From the NCBI GenBank assembly GCA_030528965.1, contig JAUMXS010000054.1:1-8580 (forward strand): 8,580 nt of DNA. Direction: 5' to 3'. The DNA is from Eubacteriales bacterium. GTDB taxonomy: Bacteria; Bacillota; Clostridia; Oscillospirales; Oscillospiraceae. Position 1 is the first letter of the stretch, and each line of letters starts with the position of its first letter. Positions 6,072 to 8,580 of this stretch are shown here, piece after piece. A program made the position numbers and the translations under genes. The notes below the pieces were generated by a model. The model was given only the letters and a program-made list of their open reading frames with translations. It did not search any database and was not told where the DNA came from.

Positions 6072-6106
6072 GGGTCGTTTTGAGGGTTATTTTTCCTCAG
6101 ATGGAT

Positions 6107-6817
6107 TTATACTCCAAAGCCGCCGTCCACGCCGATCACCTGTCCGGTGATGAAGGAAGCGCGGTCGGAAGCGAGGAAGGCGATGAGCTCGGCAACATCC
6201 TCCGGTTCACCGAGACGGCAGAGCGGGGTTTCCTCAGCCAGAGCGGAGAGATCGTCTTCGTTCAAAGGGGAGAGCATGTCGGTTTTGATGACGCCCGGTG
6301 CCACGGCGTTGACACGGATGCCGGAGGGGCCAAGCTCCTTGGCGAGGGCTTTCGTGAGACCGAGGATGGCCGCTTTGGATGCGGAATACGCTGCTTCGCA
6401 GGAAGCACCGCATACACCCCAGACAGAGCTGACATTCACGATACAGCCGCTCTTTTCCCGCACCATGTGCGGGATGGCAAGACGGCAGCAGCGATACACG
6501 CCGTCGGTGTTGACGGCGAACAGATGCCGCCAGACTTCTTCACCGGTGTCGGTGAGGAGACCGTAGTGCGCAAGTCCGGCATTGTTCACCAGAAGATCCA
6601 CGCCGTGCTCCAGCCCGGCGAAAAGGGCCTCCGTCTGCTTCGGGTCACCGATGTCACAGAGTGCCCAGCGGGCATCCAGTTCTTCGGCCAGAGTACGCAG
6701 AGCGTTTTCACTGTGCGCACTGACAAGGATCAGTTCCCAGCCGTCCCGATGCAAAGCCCGGGCGACGGCTGCACCGATGCCGCGTGAAGCGCCTGTTACA
6801 AGCGCGGTCTTTTTCAT
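6107..6817 (-). CDS. ymfI: SDR-family reductase, likely EF-P 5-aminopentanone reductase (YmfI-type)
   Basis: This 236-aa cytoplasmic NAD(P)H-dependent short-chain dehydrogenase/reductase has the cofactor motif TGASRGIG (8-15), NNAG (78-81) and catalytic Asn103, Ser131, Tyr144 and Lys148 (YSASK). PG at 174-175 and a FITGQ...DGGF C terminus complete the fold. The segment SSVWGVCGASCEAAYSASK (130-148) and AHYGLLTD (83-90) resemble Bacillus YmfI, which reduces the 5-aminopentanone adduct on elongation factor P, rather than generic FabG. FabG (3-oxoacyl-ACP reductase) is the alternative; no fab or acp genes adjoin. The start is ATG 6815-6817 with GAGGAG 8 nt upstream. The frame stays open far upstream, antisense to the next gene, but has no ribosome binding site there. 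The gene stands alone, divergent from the L,D-transpeptidase gene and convergent with sms. An AT-rich stretch at about 6868-6884 may carry its -10, but no good -35 is seen. Confidence 0.88.
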   Translation of the reverse strand: MKKTALVTGASRGIGAAVARALHRDGWELILVSAHSENALRTLAEELDARWALCDIGDPKQTEALFAGLEHGVDLLVNNAGLAHYGLLTDTGEEVWRHLFAVNTDGVYRCCRLAIPHMVREKSGCIVNVSSVWGVCGASCEAAYSASKAAILGLTKALAKELGPSGIRVNAVAPGVIKTDMLSPLNEDDLSALAEETPLCRLGEPEDVAELIAFLASDRASFITGQVIGVDGGFGV

Positions 6818-6888
6818 AATTCCAGCTCCTCTCCATACACGCGACTGTTTGCGCGGGCAGGCGTTTTGTATTTTATATTTCAGGTTGT

Positions 6889-6906
6889 GGGAAAAGAATT
6901 GTTCCC
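6889..6906. promoter_or_regulatory. Inverted repeat between divergent genes, possible operator
   Basis: GGGAA and TTCCC are separated by 8 bp (AAGAATTG). The repeat lies in the 120-bp divergent gap between the YmfI-type gene and the SLH-L,D-transpeptidase gene, 32 bp before the latter's start. It could be a binding site for an unknown regulator; the arms are short, so chance is possible. Confidence 0.25.
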
Positions 6907-6925
6907 CATGCAAAAAAGAGATGAC

Positions 6926-6931
6926 AGGGGA
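6926..6931 (+). promoter_or_regulatory. Ribosome binding site fixing the SLH-L,D-transpeptidase start
   Basis: AGGGGA ends 6 nt before ATG 6938. The earlier in-frame ATG at 6908 has no ribosome binding site and would put charged residues before the signal peptide, so 6938 is preferred. Confidence 0.75.
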
Positions 6932-6937
6932 ATCGTC

Positions 6938-8230
6938 ATGAAGAATTGTTTCCGCAGGACAATGTCGGTATGTCTGGCATTGGTCCTGCTCTCTGCGGCA
7001 GCAGGGGCTGCCTGTGCCGAAGATGTCGAAGATGCCAATGTAAGCGATGAGCCCGGGATCATCGGAGATGAGGATATTTCCGATGATGCCGGGGAGACCG
7101 ATGAAAGCGAAAACGCCGCCGATGATGGGGATATCGGGTTTCCCGATGCGGCGGGGCATTGGGCCTCTGCGGCACTGAAACGTGCCGTAAACGAGGAATA
7201 CCTGACCGGATTCGAGGACGGGACGCTCCGTCCGAACGAGCCGCTGACGGCGGCGCAGCTGCTTTCGATCCTGGCCCGGTCGAGACAGTATCCCAAACCT
7301 GCGCCGGAAACGACCGTCGAGGCTCCTGCGGATGCGTGGTACTATACCGCAGGGTGTCAGGCGGTGGACGCAGGACTCATTGACGGAGAGTTTACCGGAT
7401 TTGACGATCCCGTCACCCGCCGGGAGGCTATGCTCATCACAGGGCTGGCTTACGGGATCGGAGAGCCGACGACGGTCTCCGTGCTTGCTCCGTTTGCGGA
7501 TGCGGAGCTTCTCTCCGAGGAGGAACGGACCCGTATGGCGGGACTCGTGCAGCGTGGTCTCGTGCAGGGCTGGGACGGGTTCCTGCATCTGGAGGATGAT
7601 CTCACCCGTGCGGAATTCGTCACGCTGCTCTACCGGATGGAGGACTTCGACGAGGAAACCTGGGTGGAGGAAACGATCACTGCCCAGATGCCCGGTTCCG
7701 GAAGAGATGCCTCGCCCGAAGAGATCGAAAGGGTTCTGGCTCTGGTGACTTCTGCTTATGCCGGAGATTATACCACAGAATGGGCCGAGACGCGTGATTA
7801 TACGGTAAAGGAAAAAGAGATCTGGGTCAACGCAAAGGGCTATACAAGCCACACGGGGCTGCTTGTATGGGTAAACCTTACATATCAGCGGGCCAACATA
7901 TTCGATTACAGAGATGGCCACTGGACACTCCTGCGCTGCTGCCTGGTCGGAACCGGCGCGCCGGGGACCGCCACGCCGCAGGGCGTGTGGCAGATCACCT
8001 ATCACAATGCTGCCGGATGGACCACCGGTACGTATTCCGTGAGCCCGGTCGTGGGCTTTAAGGGCGGCGGATATGCTTTCCATTCCCGGCTGTGCTGGCC
8101 GGGAACACGGACGGTATATGATTACAGTATCGGATATCCCATCAGTCATGGCTGTGTCCGTATGTATCATGAAGACATCGACTGGTTTTATGAGAATATC
8201 ACAGACGAAACCACTGTGGTGGTATTTTAA
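6938..8230 (+). CDS. Secreted SLH-domain L,D-transpeptidase (YkuD fold)
   Basis: L,D-transpeptidases form 3-3 or related cross-links in peptidoglycan, or attach proteins to it, using a catalytic Cys and outside the membrane. The 430-aa protein opens with a signal peptide (MKNCFRR, then hydrophobic 9-24, cleavage near ACA-E, 25-28). A strongly acidic linker of mostly D, E, N and S follows (about 28-66). Three SLH-like modules lie at about 68-115 (FPDAAGHWASAALKRAV), 131-175 and 186-235; the third is degenerate. A YkuD domain occupies about 290-430. Its motif is present: a conserved His in YAFHS (382) and SHGCVRM (403-409) with catalytic Cys406. Glycine-rich GTGAPGTATPQG (338-349) is typical before the active site. 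The SLH modules would hold the enzyme at the wall polymer. It is divergent from the YmfI-type gene; no clear promoter was found. There is no T-rich terminator after it, so transcription may continue into the deaminase gene. Confidence 0.92.
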   Translation: MKNCFRRTMSVCLALVLLSAAAGAACAEDVEDANVSDEPGIIGDEDISDDAGETDESENAADDGDIGFPDAAGHWASAALKRAVNEEYLTGFEDGTLRPNEPLTAAQLLSILARSRQYPKPAPETTVEAPADAWYYTAGCQAVDAGLIDGEFTGFDDPVTRREAMLITGLAYGIGEPTTVSVLAPFADAELLSEEERTRMAGLVQRGLVQGWDGFLHLEDDLTRAEFVTLLYRMEDFDEETWVEETITAQMPGSGRDASPEEIERVLALVTSAYAGDYTTEWAETRDYTVKEKEIWVNAKGYTSHTGLLVWVNLTYQRANIFDYRDGHWTLLRCCLVGTGAPGTATPQGVWQITYHNAAGWTTGTYSVSPVVGFKGGGYAFHSRLCWPGTRTVYDYSIGYPISHGCVRMYHEDIDWFYENITDETTVVVF

Positions 8231-8233
8231 AAA

Positions 8234-8311
8234 CTGAAGCAGATATCTTTTGCGCCCTGCGGCATCGACTGCCGTAAATTACATGCCGAAGTGGGCAGCG
8301 GTATGATTTAA
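8234..8311 (+). other. Short open frame with CGIDC motif, possible gene remnant
   Basis: Immediately after the L,D-transpeptidase stop the same frame stays open for 25 codons and reads ISFAPCGIDCRKLHAEV in its middle. This resembles the Cys-rich start of DUF3795-type proteins (xCGxDCxxC). There is no good start codon or ribosome binding site, and it ends at TAA 8309-8311 beside the next gene's ribosome binding site. It could be the relic of a lost gene or chance. A 5-bp hairpin CGGCA/TGCCG (8260-8274) overlaps it but lacks a T run, so it is not a terminator. Confidence 0.25.
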
Positions 8312-8325
8312 GGAGGCAAGACATC

Positions 8326-8580
8326 ATGCAGGCAAACGAAAGACGAAGCAAGGAAAATTACTATCTGGACATCGCGGACGCGGTGCTGAACCGCTCGACC
8401 TGTCTGCGCCGGAAATACGGAGCGATCATCGTGCGCAACGATGAGATCCTGGCCACCGGCTACAACGGCGCGCCGCGCGGCCGCCATAACTGCACGGATC
8501 TCAACTGCTGTACGCGTGAGCTGCTCCATGTGCCTTCCGGGGAACGCTATGAGCTGTGCCGCAGCGTCCACGCGGAGGCC
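8326..8580 (+). CDS. dCMP/cytidine deaminase family protein, N-terminal part (runs off right edge)
   Basis: dCMP deaminase converts dCMP to dUMP for thymidylate synthesis in the cytoplasm (the ComEB-type enzyme in Firmicutes). The 85 residues in the window include YLDIADAVLNRSTCLRRKYG (13-32), the conserved TGYNGAPRG (44-52) and the first zinc-binding motif HAE (82-84) at the very edge. The PCxxC half of the zinc site would lie beyond the window; family members are usually about 150-170 aa. Extra Cys residues (56, 61, 62, 78) between GYNGAPRG and HAE are normal in this family. ATG 8326 follows AAGGAGG (8310-8316) with a 9-nt spacer, a very strong ribosome binding site. It lies 95 bp after the L,D-transpeptidase gene on the same strand. 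Substrate (dCMP or another cytidine nucleotide) cannot be settled from this part. Confidence 0.9.
   Translation, partial: MQANERRSKENYYLDIADAVLNRSTCLRRKYGAIIVRNDEILATGYNGAPRGRHNCTDLNCCTRELLHVPSGERYELCRSVHAEA

Noticed and set aside
6818..8170. Very long minus-strand open frame continuing upstream of the YmfI-type gene
   Set aside because: It is antisense to the L,D-transpeptidase gene, has no ribosome binding site or domain, and the true start at 6817 has a good ribosome binding site.

Overview
The window looks like a chromosomal segment of an anaerobic Firmicute (class Clostridia), most likely Oscillospiraceae/Ruminococcaceae. The indications are a GC-rich, compact gene layout, AGGAGG-type ribosome binding sites, a Rex redox repressor, pyruvate-phosphate dikinase, two secreted SLH-domain proteins, and a two-gene SUF-like Fe-S assembly system in place of a full suf operon. 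No tRNA, rRNA, CRISPR array, transposase or phage gene was seen. The taxonomic placement is inference from gene content.

Left block, minus strand. Transcription runs leftward from a promoter near 4000. rex (3218-3886), a secreted three-SLH protein (2157-3221) and mnmE (772-2160) form an operon with 4-nt stop/start overlaps at both junctions (TTGA and ATGA). rex and the SLH gene both start with TTG behind strong ribosome binding sites. After a 198-bp gap with its own good promoter, the first 191 codons of ppdK (1-573) run off the left edge.

Middle block, plus strand. An extended -10 promoter at 4032-4060 lies back to back with the rex promoter, with 11 bp between the two -35 boxes. It drives sufC-like (4091-4831) and sufB/D-like (4828-5757) genes, overlapping by ATGA. 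The single 309-residue SufB/D-like protein keeps the positions equivalent to the key Cys and Glu of SufB and the His of SufD. This fits the minimal SmsCB (SUF-like minimal system) arrangement, with a redox sensor divergently beside it.

Intergenic 5758-6106 holds no convincing gene but is crowded with inverted repeats. Two terminator-like hairpins with a shared core (5804-5834 and 6038-6071) bracket at least four more hairpins. It is either a structured dispersed repeat or a small RNA locus.

Right block. A minus-strand SDR gene (6107-6817) resembles YmfI, the EF-P 5-aminopentanone reductase. It is divergent from a plus-strand secreted SLH-L,D-transpeptidase gene (6938-8230). After a 95-bp gap, a dCMP deaminase-type gene starts at 8326 and runs off the right edge.

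The themes are central anaerobic metabolism (ppdK, rex), Fe-S assembly (sms), translation quality (mnmE, EF-P modification) and cell-surface proteins (two SLH proteins). They do not form one pathway. The notable local links are rex/sms co-location and the coupling of a surface protein to rex and mnmE.
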